A stretch of 64,000 bases of DNA from Streptomyces sp. NBC_01264 (GTDB taxonomy: Bacteria > Actinomycetota > Actinomycetes > Streptomycetales > Streptomycetaceae): the NCBI RefSeq assembly GCF_026340675.1, contig NZ_JAPEOX010000001.1, positions 124,001 through 188,000 of the forward strand, given 5' to 3'. The position numbers were made by a program, and so were the translations under genes. Under the pieces are notes generated by a model. The model worked only from the letters and a program-made list of their open reading frames with translations, did no database searches and was not told the origin of the DNA. Shown piece after piece: positions 44,101-54,614 of this stretch (within the stretch, counting starts at the first letter, position 1; every line of letters begins with the position of its first letter).

Positions 44101-47100
44101 GCTGCACCGGGCGCTCGCCGCACGGCTGCCCGCGTACATGCTGCCCTCGGCGATCGTGCCGCTCGACGCGCTGCCGGTCACGCCGAACGGCAAACTGGAC
44201 CGGCGCGCGCTGCCCGCTCCGCCCGAGGAGGGAGTGCGCCGGGCCGAGTTCGCCCCGCCCGCGACGCCGGCGGAGGAACTCGCCGCGTCGGTGTGGTGCG
44301 AGGTGCTGGGTACCGAGCGGATCGGCCGCCACGACGACTTCTTCGCGCTCGGCGGGCACTCCCTGCGGGCCACCCGCGCCGTGTCGCGGCTCGGTGCCCG
44401 CCTGGGTACCGGGGTGCCGCTGCGGCTGCTCTTCGAGCACCCGACGCTGGAACGGTTCGCCTCGGCGCTGGACGCCTTGCGCGCGGAGGCGGCCGGCCCG
44501 GCCCGGGCCACCGTCACGGCGATCGGCGCCCGGCCCGACGGGGAACCCGCGCCGCTGTCCTTCGCCCAGCAGCGCCTGTGGTTCCTGGACCAGCTCCAGC
44601 CCGGCCGCCCCGACTACAACATCCCCGTCACGGCCCGGCTGCGGGGCCCGCTGGACGCCGACGCGCTGACCGCCGCGCTGAGCACGGTGGTGACCCGGCA
44701 CGAGGTGCTGCGCTCCCGGATCACCGAGGGCCCGCGAGGTCCCGTACAGACCGTGGAAGCGCCGGAGGTCTTCGTCCCCGTCCGCACCGACCTGGGCGAC
44801 CTGCCCGCGGAGGAGGCCCGTTCACGGGCGCTCGGCCTGGCCCACGCGGATGCCGCCGCCCCCTTCGACCTGGGCTCCGCTCCCCTACTGCGGGCCCGGG
44901 TGGTGCGGGTCGCGGACGACGAGCACCTGCTCGTCCTGGTCCTGCACCACACGGTCGGCGACGGCTGGTCGATGCCGGTGCTGTGGCGGGAGCTGTCCGG
45001 TGCCTACGCGGCGCTGCGCCGCGGTGAGCGTCCCACGCTGCCGGAACTGAGCCTCCAGTACGGGGACTTCGCGTTCTGGCAGCAGAACAGGCTGGCGAAC
45101 GGCGAAGCCGGCGCGGGGATCGCCCACTGGCGCGAGGCGCTGGCCGGGCTCCCGGCCCTGGAGCTGCCCACCGACCGGCCGCGGCCGCAGGTGCGCTCCG
45201 GTGCGGGCGACTCCTTCGTCTTCGAGGTCCCGGCCGAACTCGCCGGGCGGCTCGGCGTGCTGGCCCGTGAGCGGGGCGCCACCCTCTTCATGGTGCTGCT
45301 GGCGGGCTTCCAGGCTTTGCTGGCCCGCTATACGGGCCAGGCCGACATCGCGGTGGGTTCGCCCATCGCGGGCCGTGACCGCACCGAACTGGAGCCGCTC
45401 ATCGGCTTCTTCGTCAACACCCTCGTCCTGCGCACCGACCTGTCCGGCGACCCGGCATTCGGTGAACTGCTGTGCCGGGTGCGCCGCACCGCGCTCGCCG
45501 CGTACGAGCACCAGGACGTCCCCTTCGACCGGCTGGTGGAGGAGCTGCGGCCGGAGCGCGACCTCAGCCGCAACCCGCTGTTCGAAGTGCTGTTCCAGCT
45601 GCATCCCGAGCAGCTCGCCGCCCTACCGCTGGACGGTGTGGAGGTCGAGGACCTCGACACGTCCAACGCGACGGCCAAGTTCGACCTCAGCCTGGCGATG
45701 ACGGAACACCCCGGCGGTCTGACCGGCACGGTGCAGTACGCGACGGACCTCTTCGACCGGGCCACGGTCGAGCGGTTCGGCGCGCACTACCTGCGCCTGC
45801 TGGCCGGCGCCGCCAAGGAGCCCGACGCACCGCTGTCCCGGCTGGACGTCCTGTCCCCGCAGGAGCACGCCGCCCTGCTCGGGGAGGAGCCGGAGCCGCC
45901 CGCGGACCGGCCGGCGGACCGGACCCTGCACTCCCTGGTGGCGGAACAGGCCCGGCTGCGGCCGGACGCCCCCGCCGTGACCTGCGCGGGCCGCACCACC
46001 AGCTACGCGGAGCTCGACGCGGCCGCCAACCGGCTGGCCCACCGGCTGCGGCAGCTCGGGACCGGCCCCGAGACCACGGTGGCCGTGCTGGCCGGCCGCG
46101 ACCTGCGCATGCTGGTCTGTGTCCTCGCGGTCCTGAAGGCCGGCGGCGCCTACCTGCCGCTCGACGGGGGGCACCCGGCCGAGCGGGTCCGCACGGTCCT
46201 GGCCGACAGCGGCGCCCACCTGGTACTGACGGCGGGCCTGCCCGGCGGGCTGGCCGCGGACCTCGCCGGCGCCGTGCCGGTCCTGGACCTGGATGCCGAG
46301 CAGCACCGGGTGGACGCACTGCCCGCCACGGCGCCGCCCGCCGCGGCCTCCCCCGCCCACCTCGCCTACCTGCTGTACACCTCCGGGTCCACTGGCCGCC
46401 CCAAGGGCGTGGCCGTCACGCACGCCGCGATCACCGGCTATCTGGCGGCGCTGACCTCCACCTTCGGTCTCGGGCCCGAGGACGCGGTGCTCGCCCGTAC
46501 GGCGCTGACCTTCGACCCGTCGGTCCGGGACCTGTTCGCCCCGCTGACCTCCGGCGGCCGGATCGTCCTCGCCTCCCAGGACGAGGCCGGGGATCCGGAC
46601 GCCCTGGCCCGGCTGCTGCACGCCGAGGGCGTGACGGCGCTGCTGTCGATCGTCCCGTCGATGCTGGAGCCGCTGATCGGCGCCGTGGCCGCGGGAGAGG
46701 GGCCGTCGCCGGCCCTGCGGCTGGTGATGACCACCGGTGAGGCGCTGACGCCGGGGCCGGCCCGGGCCGCGCGCACCCTGGGCACGCCCGGTCGACTGCG
46801 GCTGGTCAACCAGTACGGTCCGACGGAGTGCACCAACACCACCACCTACCACGAGGTGACGGACGCCGACATCGAGGCGGGCCGCATCCCCATCGGGCGG
46901 CCGCTGCCCGGAGCCCGCGTGCTCGTGCTCGGCGAACGCCTCGAACCGCTGCCGCGGGGCGCGATCGGTGAACTCTTCATCGCCGGACGCGGGGTGACCC
47001 GCGGCTACCTCGGCGATCCGGCCCGCACCGCCGAGTCGTACCCGCCGGACCCGTACGGGCCGCCCGGCGCGCGCATGTACCGCACCGGTGACCTGGCGCG

Positions 47101-50100
47101 GCTGCGCTCCGACGGGGTGCTGGAGTTCCACGGCCGCCGGGACAACCAGGTCAAGGTCCGGGGTCACCGCATCGAACTCGGTGAGGTCGAGGCCGCCCTG
47201 CTGCGCCACCCGGACGTCGCCCGGGCCGTGGCCGCCGCGCACGGCGAGGGCGCCGACCTGACGCTCGCCGCGTACGTCGTCTGGCGGGAGGGCACCGGCG
47301 ATCCGGCCGCCGTACTGGACTTCGTACGCGCCGCCCTGCCGGCCGCGATGGTGCCGGCCGCGCTGGTGGTGCTGGACGCGCTGCCGCTGACGCCGAACGG
47401 GAAGACCGACCGCAGGGCGCTGCCCGCGCCGGAGCCCGGCACGGCCGGCGGCCACCGCGTGCACGTCGCCCCGCGCACCGCGCTGGAGCGGACGGTCGTC
47501 GAGGTCTGGGAGGAGGTGCTCGGGGTGGGCTCCATCGGGGTCCGCGACCACTTCTTCGAGCGCGGCGGGCACTCCCTGCGCGCCACCCGGGTCGTCTCCC
47601 GGCTGCGCGCCCTGCTGGAGCTGGACATCCCCGTGCAGCTGCTCTTCCGGCACCCGGTGGCCGAGGACCTGGCCCGGGCGCTGGCCTCGCTGGGTGCGGC
47701 GCACGCCTCGGAGCCGGTGATCCCGGCGCTGCCCGTGGGGCCGGGCCCGCTGTCCTTCGGGCAGCAGCGGCTGTGGCTGCTGGACCGGCTCCAGCCGGGC
47801 CGGCCCGACTACAACATGCCCGGCGCCGTGCGGTTGACCGGGGAGCTGGACCGCGCCGCGGCGCTGGCCGCGCTGGAGGACGTTGTCACCCGGCACGAGG
47901 TGCTGCGTTCGCGGATCGAAGAGAGCGAAGAGAGCGAAGAGAGCGAAGAGAGCAAGGAGACCGAAGGGAGCGGCGCCGAGGGGGTGTTCGCGGCCCGTGT
48001 CGTGCCCGGTCCGGCCTCGATGTTCACCCCACTGTTCACCGACCTGTCGGAGCTGGGTGCGGCGGTGGCCGGGGAGCGGGCGCGGGAGCTGGCGGTTCAG
48101 GACGCCGCGCTGCCCTTCGACCTGGCCGCGGCGGGCCCGCTGCGGGCCCGGCTGGTGCGCATCGCCCCGCAGGAGCACCTGTTGGTGATCGTCGCGCACC
48201 ACATCGCCTTCGACGGCTGGTCGGTGGGCGTGTTCTGGCGGGAGTTCTCCGCCGCCTACCGGGCCCGTACCCTCGACGGAGCCAAGCCGCTGCCGCAACT
48301 CGCCGTCTCCTACCGCGATTTCGCGTCCTGGCAACGTGAACGGCTGAGCGGTGACGCCCTCGCGGAGACCCTGGAGTACTGGCGCGGCCGGCTCGACGGG
48401 CTCGCCCCGCTGGACCTGCCCACCGACCGGCCCCGGCCGGCCACCCCGTCCGGGCGCGGCGAACAGTTCTCCTTCGAACTGCCCGAGCCGCTGCTGCGGG
48501 ACCTGCGCGAGCTGGGCCGGCGGCACGACGCGACCCTGTTCATGGTGCTGCTGGCAGGCTTCCAGGCGCTCCTGGCCCGCTGGTCGGGCGGCGAGGACGT
48601 GGCCGTGGGCTCCCCCATCGCCGGGCGCGACCGTACCGAACTGGAGCCGCTCATCGGCTTCTTCGTCAACAGCCTGGTGCTGCGCACCGACCTGTCCGGC
48701 GATCCCGGCTTCGGCGAGCTGCTGGACCGGGCCCGTGAGACGGCCCTGGGTGCGTACGCCCACCAGGAGGTGCCGTTCGAGCGCCTGGTGGAGGAGGTGC
48801 GGCCGGAGCGCGATCTGAGCCGCAACCCGCTGTTCCAGGTGATGCTGGTGCTCGACGAGGAGGCCTCGAAGCCGCCCGCCCTGCCCGGCCTGGACGTGGA
48901 ACCGCTCTCGCTGGCCAGCGGCGCTTCGAAGTTCGACCTGTCGCTGTACTTCGTCGAGGAGCAGGGGGCACTGCGCGGCGAGGCCGTGTTCGCCACCGAC
49001 CTCTTCGACCGGGCGAGCGTCGAGCGGATGACCTCGGCGCTGGCCGAGCTGCTCACGGCCGCGGTGGCCGATCCCGCCACCCCGTTGGGCGCCCTGCCCC
49101 TGATGGACGCGGCCGGGGAGGCCCGACTCCTGGAAGCGGGCGGCGGAGCCGCCGGGCCGGCCGCCGGCCGGGCCCTCCCCTCGCTCCCCCTGCTCGTCGG
49201 CGAGCAGGCCCTGCGTACGCCGGGGGCCGTCGCCGTGGACGACGGCGAACTGACCCTCACGTACGCCGGGTTGTGGGAGACGTCGGGCCTGCTGGCCCGG
49301 GAGCTGGCCCGCCTGGGTGTGGGTCCGGAGACGGCGGTGGCCGTATGCGCGGAGCGCTCCGTGCTGCTGCCGGCGGCGCTGCTGGGCGTGCTGCGTTCCG
49401 GCGGCATGTACGTGCCCGTGGACCCCGGCTATCCGGGCGACCGGATCGCCTACATGATCACGGACAGCGGTGCCCGGGTGCTGGTGGTCTCGGGTCTGGC
49501 CGGCCCCGCCGAGGCGCCGGACGGGGTCACCGTGCTGGACCTGGACGCTCTGACCGGGGCCGCGGCCCCCGCGGGCGCCGAGCTCGAACCGGCGCGGCCC
49601 GAGCGGGCCCCGGAGCCGGAGCAACTGGCCTACACCCTGTACACCTCGGGTTCCACGGGACGCCCGAAGGGGGTCACCGTCCCGCACCGGGCGCTGGCCA
49701 ACTTCACCCGGGACATGGTGCGCAGGCTGGAGCTGACGGCCGGCGACACGGTCGCGGCCGTCACCACCGCCTCCTTCGACATCGCCGTGCTGGAACTGCT
49801 GGTCCCGCTCGCGTGCGGAGCGACCGTACGGGTCGTCGACCGGGAGACCGCCCGGGACGGCGCCCTCCTCGCGAAGGAGCTGGACGCGGCACCGGTCACG
49901 GTCGTCCAGGCCACCCCGGCGACCTGGCACCAGCTGATGGAGTCCGGCTGGCAGGCGCCCCGCGTACGGGCCCTGTGCGGCGGCGAGGCGCTGCCGCCGG
50001 CCCTGGCCGAGCGGATGCGCACGGCGCTGGGCACGGTCCGCAACGTGTACGGACCGACGGAGACCACCGTCTGGTCCACGGCCCACCTGCTGTCCGGGCC

Positions 50101-51757
50101 GGTCGGTGACGGGCCGGTGCCCATCGGCTCGGCGCTCGCCAACACCCGCCTGCACGTACTGGACGCGCACCTGCGGCCGGTGCCGGTCGGCGTGTTCGGC
50201 GAGCTCTACATCGGCGGCGACGGGGTGGCCCGCGGCTACCACGGGCGGCCGGCACTGACCGCGGCCCGGTTCGTACCCGACCCGTACGCGGCGGGCGAGC
50301 GGCTGTACCGCACCGGTGACCTCGTACGGCGCCTCGCGGACGGCGGACTGGAGTACCGCGGCCGGGCCGACGGCCAGGTGAAGGTGCGCGGCCACCGGAT
50401 GGAACTCGGCGAGATCGAGTCCGCGCTCGCCCGCCACCCGCGGGTGGCGGCGGCGGCCGTGGCCGTCCACGGCACCGGAGTGGACGCCGTGCTCGCCGGC
50501 TACGTGACCTGGCGGGACGGAGCGGGCGAGGTCCGGGAGCTCGGCGGCTTCCTGCGCCGGGACCTGCCCGAGTACATGGTGCCGGCCGTCCTCACGGCGC
50601 TGGAGCGCCTCCCGCTCACCCCGAACGGCAAGCTCGACCGCAAGGCGCTGCCCGCTCCTTCAGCGGACGCGGTGCGCGGCGGGGGCGCGGGGCGGATCGC
50701 CCCGCGCGACACCACCGAGCTGCGGATGGCGCGATTGTGGGAGCAGACCCTGGGCACGTCCCCCATCGGGGTGCGCGACGACTTCTTCGCACTCGGCGGC
50801 CACTCGCTCAAGGCCTTCGCCCTGATGGCCGCCGTGCGCCGGGAGTTCGGGGTGGATCTGCCGCTGAACATGGTCTTCCGTCGGCGCACCGTCGAGCTGC
50901 TCTGCGAGGCGCTGCCGGAGGCGGGGGCGGCCGCGGCCCGGCTGCTGGTCCCGCTCGCCGACGGGGCCCCGTCCAGGCCGCCGCTGGTCCTGGTCCACCC
51001 GCGGGGCGGCGACGTCGTCTGCTACCGGGATCTGGTGCGGGAGCTGTCCGCCCGTCCCGGGGGCGACCGGCGGGTCCTCGGCCTGGAGTCCGTGGGGTAC
51101 AACACCGGCGAGACCCCGCTGGAGCGGGTGCGGGAGATGGCCGAGCGCTACCTGGCCGCCCTCCGCGAGGAGCAGCCGCAGGGCCCGTACCTCCTCGCCG
51201 GCTGGTCGTTCGGCGGGACGGTGGCCTACGAGATGGCCGCCCGGCTGGAGGCCGCAGGTGAGGAGGTGGCCTTCCTCGGGCTGATCGACGCGGCGGCGCC
51301 GGGCGCCACGGCCGGCAGCCGGTCCGCCGCCGCGGGGCCGGGCGATCCGGACCTGCTGCGGTACGGCATCGCGGCGGGCCTCGACGCCGGCTCGGCGCGC
51401 GAACTGGACGAGGAGGAACTGCTCGACGTCCTGGTGCGCCGCGGCCGCGCGGAGGGCACCCTTCCGCGTACGTCCCCGACGGAGGCCCTGCGCAGGCTCC
51501 TGCGGGTCGCCAAGGCGAACGGCACGGCCTCCGCCGCCTACCGCACCGACGCCGTCCTCGGTGTCGACCTGCACCTGTTCACGGTCGACGAGCGCCACCC
51601 CGAGCTCGCGACCCCGCTGGTGGACCCGGCGGCCTGGCGGCCCCGCACCGACGGCGCCGTCGTACGGGCCGCGGTCCCGGGCAACCACCACGACCTGGTG
51701 GACCCTCCGCACTGCGCCACCCTGGCCCAACTGCTCGCCGCGGCCCTGCCCCGCTGA
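41168..51757 (+). CDS. NRPS-2, three modules plus thioesterase
   Basis: A 3529-residue synthetase, (C-A-PCP)x3-TE. Condensation motifs are HHIATDG (about 193), HHTVGDG (about 1259) and HHIAFDG (about 2343); carrier serines are at 1065, 2136 and 3213. Pocket residues read by eye are D-A-Y-F-W-G-V-V-F-K (aliphatic, Val/Ile-like), D-P-R-S-M-T-Q-N-T-K (no match known to me) and D-I-L-Q-L-G-V-V-W-K (glycine). The second carrier reads FFERGGHS instead of FFxLGGHS. The type I thioesterase has GWSFGG (Ser 3347), an Asp in LIDAAAPG and His in GNHHDLV, so it releases the chain by hydrolysis or cyclisation. GTG 41168 lies in a GTGA overlap with NRPS-1, implying coupled translation and a collinear handover from the Ser module. 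Confidence 0.94.
47918..47953 (+). repeat. 9-bp tandem repeat (x4) inside NRPS-2
   Basis: Four copies of GAAGAGAGC encode EES repeats in the third condensation domain, just after VTRHEVLRSRI. The frame is kept, so repeat number could change without breaking the protein. Confidence 0.9.
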
Positions 51758-51831
51758 GCCACCCCGGCCCGATTCCCCTTCCGCACCACCGATCCGCCCT
51801 TCCGCACCACCGATCCGTCCTGGAGAACACC

Positions 51832-52032
51832 GTGAACGACGCGTCCCCGCAGCAGTACCTGGTCGTGGCCAACGACGAGGAGCAGTACTCCCTCTGGGAG
51901 GCCGGCCGGTCCGTCCCCCCGGGCTGGCACGACCAGGGCGTGGCCGGCACCAAGGAGGCGTGCCTGGAGCACATCGAGCGGGTGTGGACCGACATGCGCC
52001 CGCTGAGCCTGCGCATGAACCTGGCCGGCTGA
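51832..52032 (+). CDS. MbtH-like NRPS chaperone
   Basis: A 66-residue protein with all MbtH hallmarks: YLVVANDEEQYSLW, the conserved tryptophan region PPGWHDQG, and CLEHIERVWTDMRPLSLR. MbtH-like proteins bind and activate adenylation domains and often are required for their solubility. Placed 74 bp after NRPS-2 and read in the same direction, it should serve the synthetases of this cluster, perhaps those of both arms. The start is GTG 51832, preceded by TGGAG. A strong hairpin follows. Confidence 0.95.
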   Translation: MNDASPQQYLVVANDEEQYSLWEAGRSVPPGWHDQGVAGTKEACLEHIERVWTDMRPLSLRMNLAG

Positions 52033-52055
52033 CCCGACGATCCCCGGGCACCACG

Positions 52056-52092
52056 CCGCTCCGGCGGTCCGCGTCGCGGACCGCCGGAGCGG
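52056..52092. terminator. 17-bp perfect hairpin after MbtH gene
   Basis: Arms 52056-52072 and 52076-52092 are perfect complements around a 3-base loop, starting 23 bases after the MbtH stop and ending 26 bases before the exporter ATG. It may end or attenuate transcription of the NRPS operon before the exporter. Confidence 0.7.
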
Positions 52093-52118
52093 TACGGCGG
52101 TGCCGGAAGGAACCCCGT

Positions 52119-53462
52119 ATGACCGGCTCGTACCCGGGCGGCTCCGCATCGTCGCGCCGCCCCACCCCGTTGGCCGCCCTGGTGGCGGCCTCCGGAATCT
52201 CCTCGCTCGGCATGGCCGCGACCCTGGTCGCCGTGCCGTGGTTCGTCCTGCACAGCACCGGCAGCGGCACCCGGACGGGGCTCGTCGCCACGGCCGAGGT
52301 GCTGGGCCTGCTGTGTTCCGCCGTGCTCGCGGGTCCGGTGGTCGACCGGCTGCCCGTACGCGCGACGAGCGTGGGGGCGGACCTGCTGACGGCCGCGGCG
52401 ATCAGCCTGATCCCGCTCCTGCACTCCTGGGACGCGCTGTCCCTGCCCGTCCTGATCGTCCTGGTCTTCCTGGTGGGGGCCGCCCGCGGGCCGTCCGACA
52501 CCGCCAAGCAACTGCTGCTGCCCGATGCGATGGAACGCGCCGGGGTGACGGCGGAGCGGGCCACCGGATGCGTGGAGGGAGCCCGCCGGATCGGCATGAT
52601 GGCGGGGGCGCCGCTGGCCGGTCTGCTCATCTCGACGGTCGGCCCGGTACGCACCTTGTACGCGGACATGGCGGCGATGGCGCTGTGCGCCCTGCTCGTG
52701 GCGGCCCTGGTCCCGATAATCGCGCGGGCCCGGCCGGCCGGCGGCGCGCCGGACGGCTCGTACGCCGGGGAACTGCGGTTCGGGCTGGCGCAGTTGCGCC
52801 GGGACCGGCTGCTGGGGGCGATGGTGGGGGTCCTGATGCTGACCAACGCCCTGGACGGGGCGCTCAACGGGGTCCTCTACCCGGCCTACGGAACCCAGGT
52901 GCTGCGCAGCAGCGCCCTGTTCGGGGCGATGATCACCGCCATGGGCGCGGGCGCTCTGCTCGGGGCGGCCCTGTACGGCTGGGCGGGCCACCGGATGCCG
53001 CGGCGCGCGGTCTTCGTCGGGGCGTTCGTCCTGGTCGGGGCGGTGCGCTGCGCGGCTCTGGCGGCCGAGCCGCGGGTGCCGGTGCTGCTGGCGGCGCTGG
53101 CCCTGTCCGGGATCGGGTCGGGGGTGGTGGGGCCACTGATGATGTCGGTGGCCTACGAGCGGGTGCCCGAGGAGGTGCGGGGGCGGGTGTTCGGCCTGCT
53201 GGTGGCCGCCGCGCTGGCGGCGACCCCGCTGGGGATGCTGGGTGCGGGCCTGGTCCTCGACGCCTCGGGGCTGGTGGCGGCCCTGCTGGGTACGGGAGCG
53301 CTGTACCTCGCGGTCACCCTGGCGCCGCTGGTCTTCCCGGTGTGGCGGGAGCTCGACGCCCGCGGCTCCGCCCGGACTTCGGAGCTCGCGGAGGGACCGG
53401 CCGGGAGCCGGAGCAGCTCGCCGGCCGCGCTGGTAGCCGGAATCGTGACCGAACAGGCCTAA
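52119..53462 (+). CDS. MFS exporter of the NRPS cluster (EntS/MFS_3-like)
   Basis: A 447-residue membrane protein with about 12 hydrophobic segments, from LAALVAASGISSLGMAATLV to ALLGTGALYLAVTLAPLVFP. Recognisable MFS features include VVDRLPVRAT after helix 2, ARGPSDTAKQLLLPD and the symmetrical second half starting LGAMVGVLMLTNALDGALNG. This type (MFS_3, including the enterobactin exporter EntS) often exports peptide natural products and siderophores. ATG 52119 has GGAAGG at 52104-52109; the open frame upstream overlaps MbtH in another frame and is not coding. It likely exports the cluster product. Confidence 0.9.
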   Translation: MTGSYPGGSASSRRPTPLAALVAASGISSLGMAATLVAVPWFVLHSTGSGTRTGLVATAEVLGLLCSAVLAGPVVDRLPVRATSVGADLLTAAAISLIPLLHSWDALSLPVLIVLVFLVGAARGPSDTAKQLLLPDAMERAGVTAERATGCVEGARRIGMMAGAPLAGLLISTVGPVRTLYADMAAMALCALLVAALVPIIARARPAGGAPDGSYAGELRFGLAQLRRDRLLGAMVGVLMLTNALDGALNGVLYPAYGTQVLRSSALFGAMITAMGAGALLGAALYGWAGHRMPRRAVFVGAFVLVGAVRCAALAAEPRVPVLLAALALSGIGSGVVGPLMMSVAYERVPEEVRGRVFGLLVAAALAATPLGMLGAGLVLDASGLVAALLGTGALYLAVTLAPLVFPVWRELDARGSARTSELAEGPAGSRSSSPAALVAGIVTEQA

Positions 53463-53631
53463 TTGGTCCGCTTTTGCGGCCCCTCACCATCGGGCCAGGC
53501 AGCTTGATGAGCTGTCGGACCCACCGCCAAAGCGCCCCGGGCACGGCAAGGTTGGTCCTGCACCGACCGGCGCGGACGGCCCACGAAGCAGTCCGCGCGC
53601 ACACCAGACCGCTCGCCTTCCTGGGGATCCC

Positions 53632-53883
53632 ATGCTCAAGCGTTTTGTCATCGCCCTGTCCGTGGCCGCCTCCGCCCTGCTGCTGCCTGCGGCCGGCGTC
53701 GCGCAGGCCGCCGACGACACCCCGGCCACGACCACCGCGACGACCGCCACCGGAGGGGAGAACAGCACCACGACCCCGCCGACGCACCAGATCGTGACGC
53801 CCGACGGCCGGGTGTTCACGGTCAACACCGGCGCGCTCGGCCAACGGGGCCGCGACACGGCCGACAGCTCCTGGGGCGGCTGA
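53632..53883 (+). CDS. short secreted peptide, function unknown
   Basis: An 83-residue protein with a clear Sec signal (MLKRFVIALSVAASALLLPA, cleavage after AQA near residue 26). The Thr/Ala-rich spacer (TPATTTATTATGG) leads to a C-terminal part reading HQIVTPDGRVFTVNTGALGQ and ending in SSWGG. No cysteines are present in the mature part. It lies between the exporter and a bidirectional terminator. It may be an unrelated small exported protein or a cell-surface peptide; I found no modification enzyme that would mark it as a RiPP precursor. ATG 53632 has a weak GGGGAT upstream. Confidence 0.65.
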   Translation: MLKRFVIALSVAASALLLPAAGVAQAADDTPATTTATTATGGENSTTTPPTHQIVTPDGRVFTVNTGALGQRGRDTADSSWGG

Positions 53884-53908
53884 CCCGGACAGCCCGTCAG
53901 GGCCTGCC

Positions 53909-53959
53909 GGCAAAGGGTGGAGGGAGGATCGCGTCGCGATCCTCCCTCCACCCTTTGCC
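53909..53959. terminator. 24-bp perfect bidirectional terminator
   Basis: Arms 53909-53932 and 53936-53959 are exact complements around GTC and are followed by TTTT. It sits between the convergent genes ending at 53883 and 53992, so it can stop transcription from both sides. Confidence 0.85.
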
Positions 53960-53991
53960 TTTTCGTCCCGCTCCCCCTGGCCCGCCCGCCG

Positions 53992-54504
53992 TCAGCCGCC
54001 CTGGGGGCCGAGACAGACGACGGCGTACTGGGCTCCCTGCGCGTCGACGTACCGGCGCGACCAGCCTGCCGGTACGTACAGCAGCTCGCCCGGCAGCAGC
54101 CGGCACTGGAAAGACTCCGGCCGGCCGCTCTCGCCGGTGCGCATCAGCTGCCAGGTCACGGCGCCGGCGATCTGGTGGACCAAGAGGTGCTCCCGGCCTC
54201 CGGGCTGCGCGGTCCAGACGGCGTCCACGCCCCCGCCCGGGCTGGATCCGGGGGTCTCTACCCGGTCCAACCGGACGGACAGTCCGGTCAGGGCGCCCAA
54301 GTCGGCGGCGAAGCGGTCCGCCTGGGCCGGCCGCACACCGCCCTCCGCCGGGAGGGCGCCCGCGCCATCGGCATCGCCGAACGCGGGATTGTCGTACTCG
54401 GGCCAGAGCACACCCGGCGCCCGGTCCAGGTGGACCGAAAGGAACAGGACGATCTCCCGCAGGTGCGGGGTCTCCCGACCGCGGCCCGCGTCCGTCACAT
54501 CCAT
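53992..54504 (-). CDS. cupin-like protein lacking metal ligands
   Basis: A 170-residue protein resembling JmjC/cupin_4-type beta barrels in its C-terminal half: REHLLVHQIAGAVTWQLMRT and PGELLYVPAGWSRRYVDAQG. The PAGW turn is typical, but the expected first motif HxD is not present (VWTAQPGG instead) and no second-motif histidine is obvious. The protein is probably not an Fe oxygenase. The N-terminal 60 residues look like those of small adapter proteins. ATG 54504 has GAGGG upstream. It is the last gene of a minus-strand group with the LuxR regulator. A binding or structural role in the cluster is possible. Confidence 0.55.
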   Translation of the reverse strand: MDVTDAGRGRETPHLREIVLFLSVHLDRAPGVLWPEYDNPAFGDADGAGALPAEGGVRPAQADRFAADLGALTGLSVRLDRVETPGSSPGGGVDAVWTAQPGGREHLLVHQIAGAVTWQLMRTGESGRPESFQCRLLPGELLYVPAGWSRRYVDAQGAQYAVVCLGPQGG

Positions 54505-54614
54505 GGCACGTCCCTCTTGCTTCGGCGACTCGGCAGCTCTCATCCCAGCAGCATGCGACACACCCGCCACCTGCGACAGACACGAGAACGCGTGACATCC
54601 GGGTCAGGAGGGTG

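Noticed and set aside
53632..53883. RiPP precursor interpretation of the short secreted peptide.
   Set aside because: It has a standard Sec signal peptide and no neighbouring cyclase, dehydratase, radical-SAM or protease gene.
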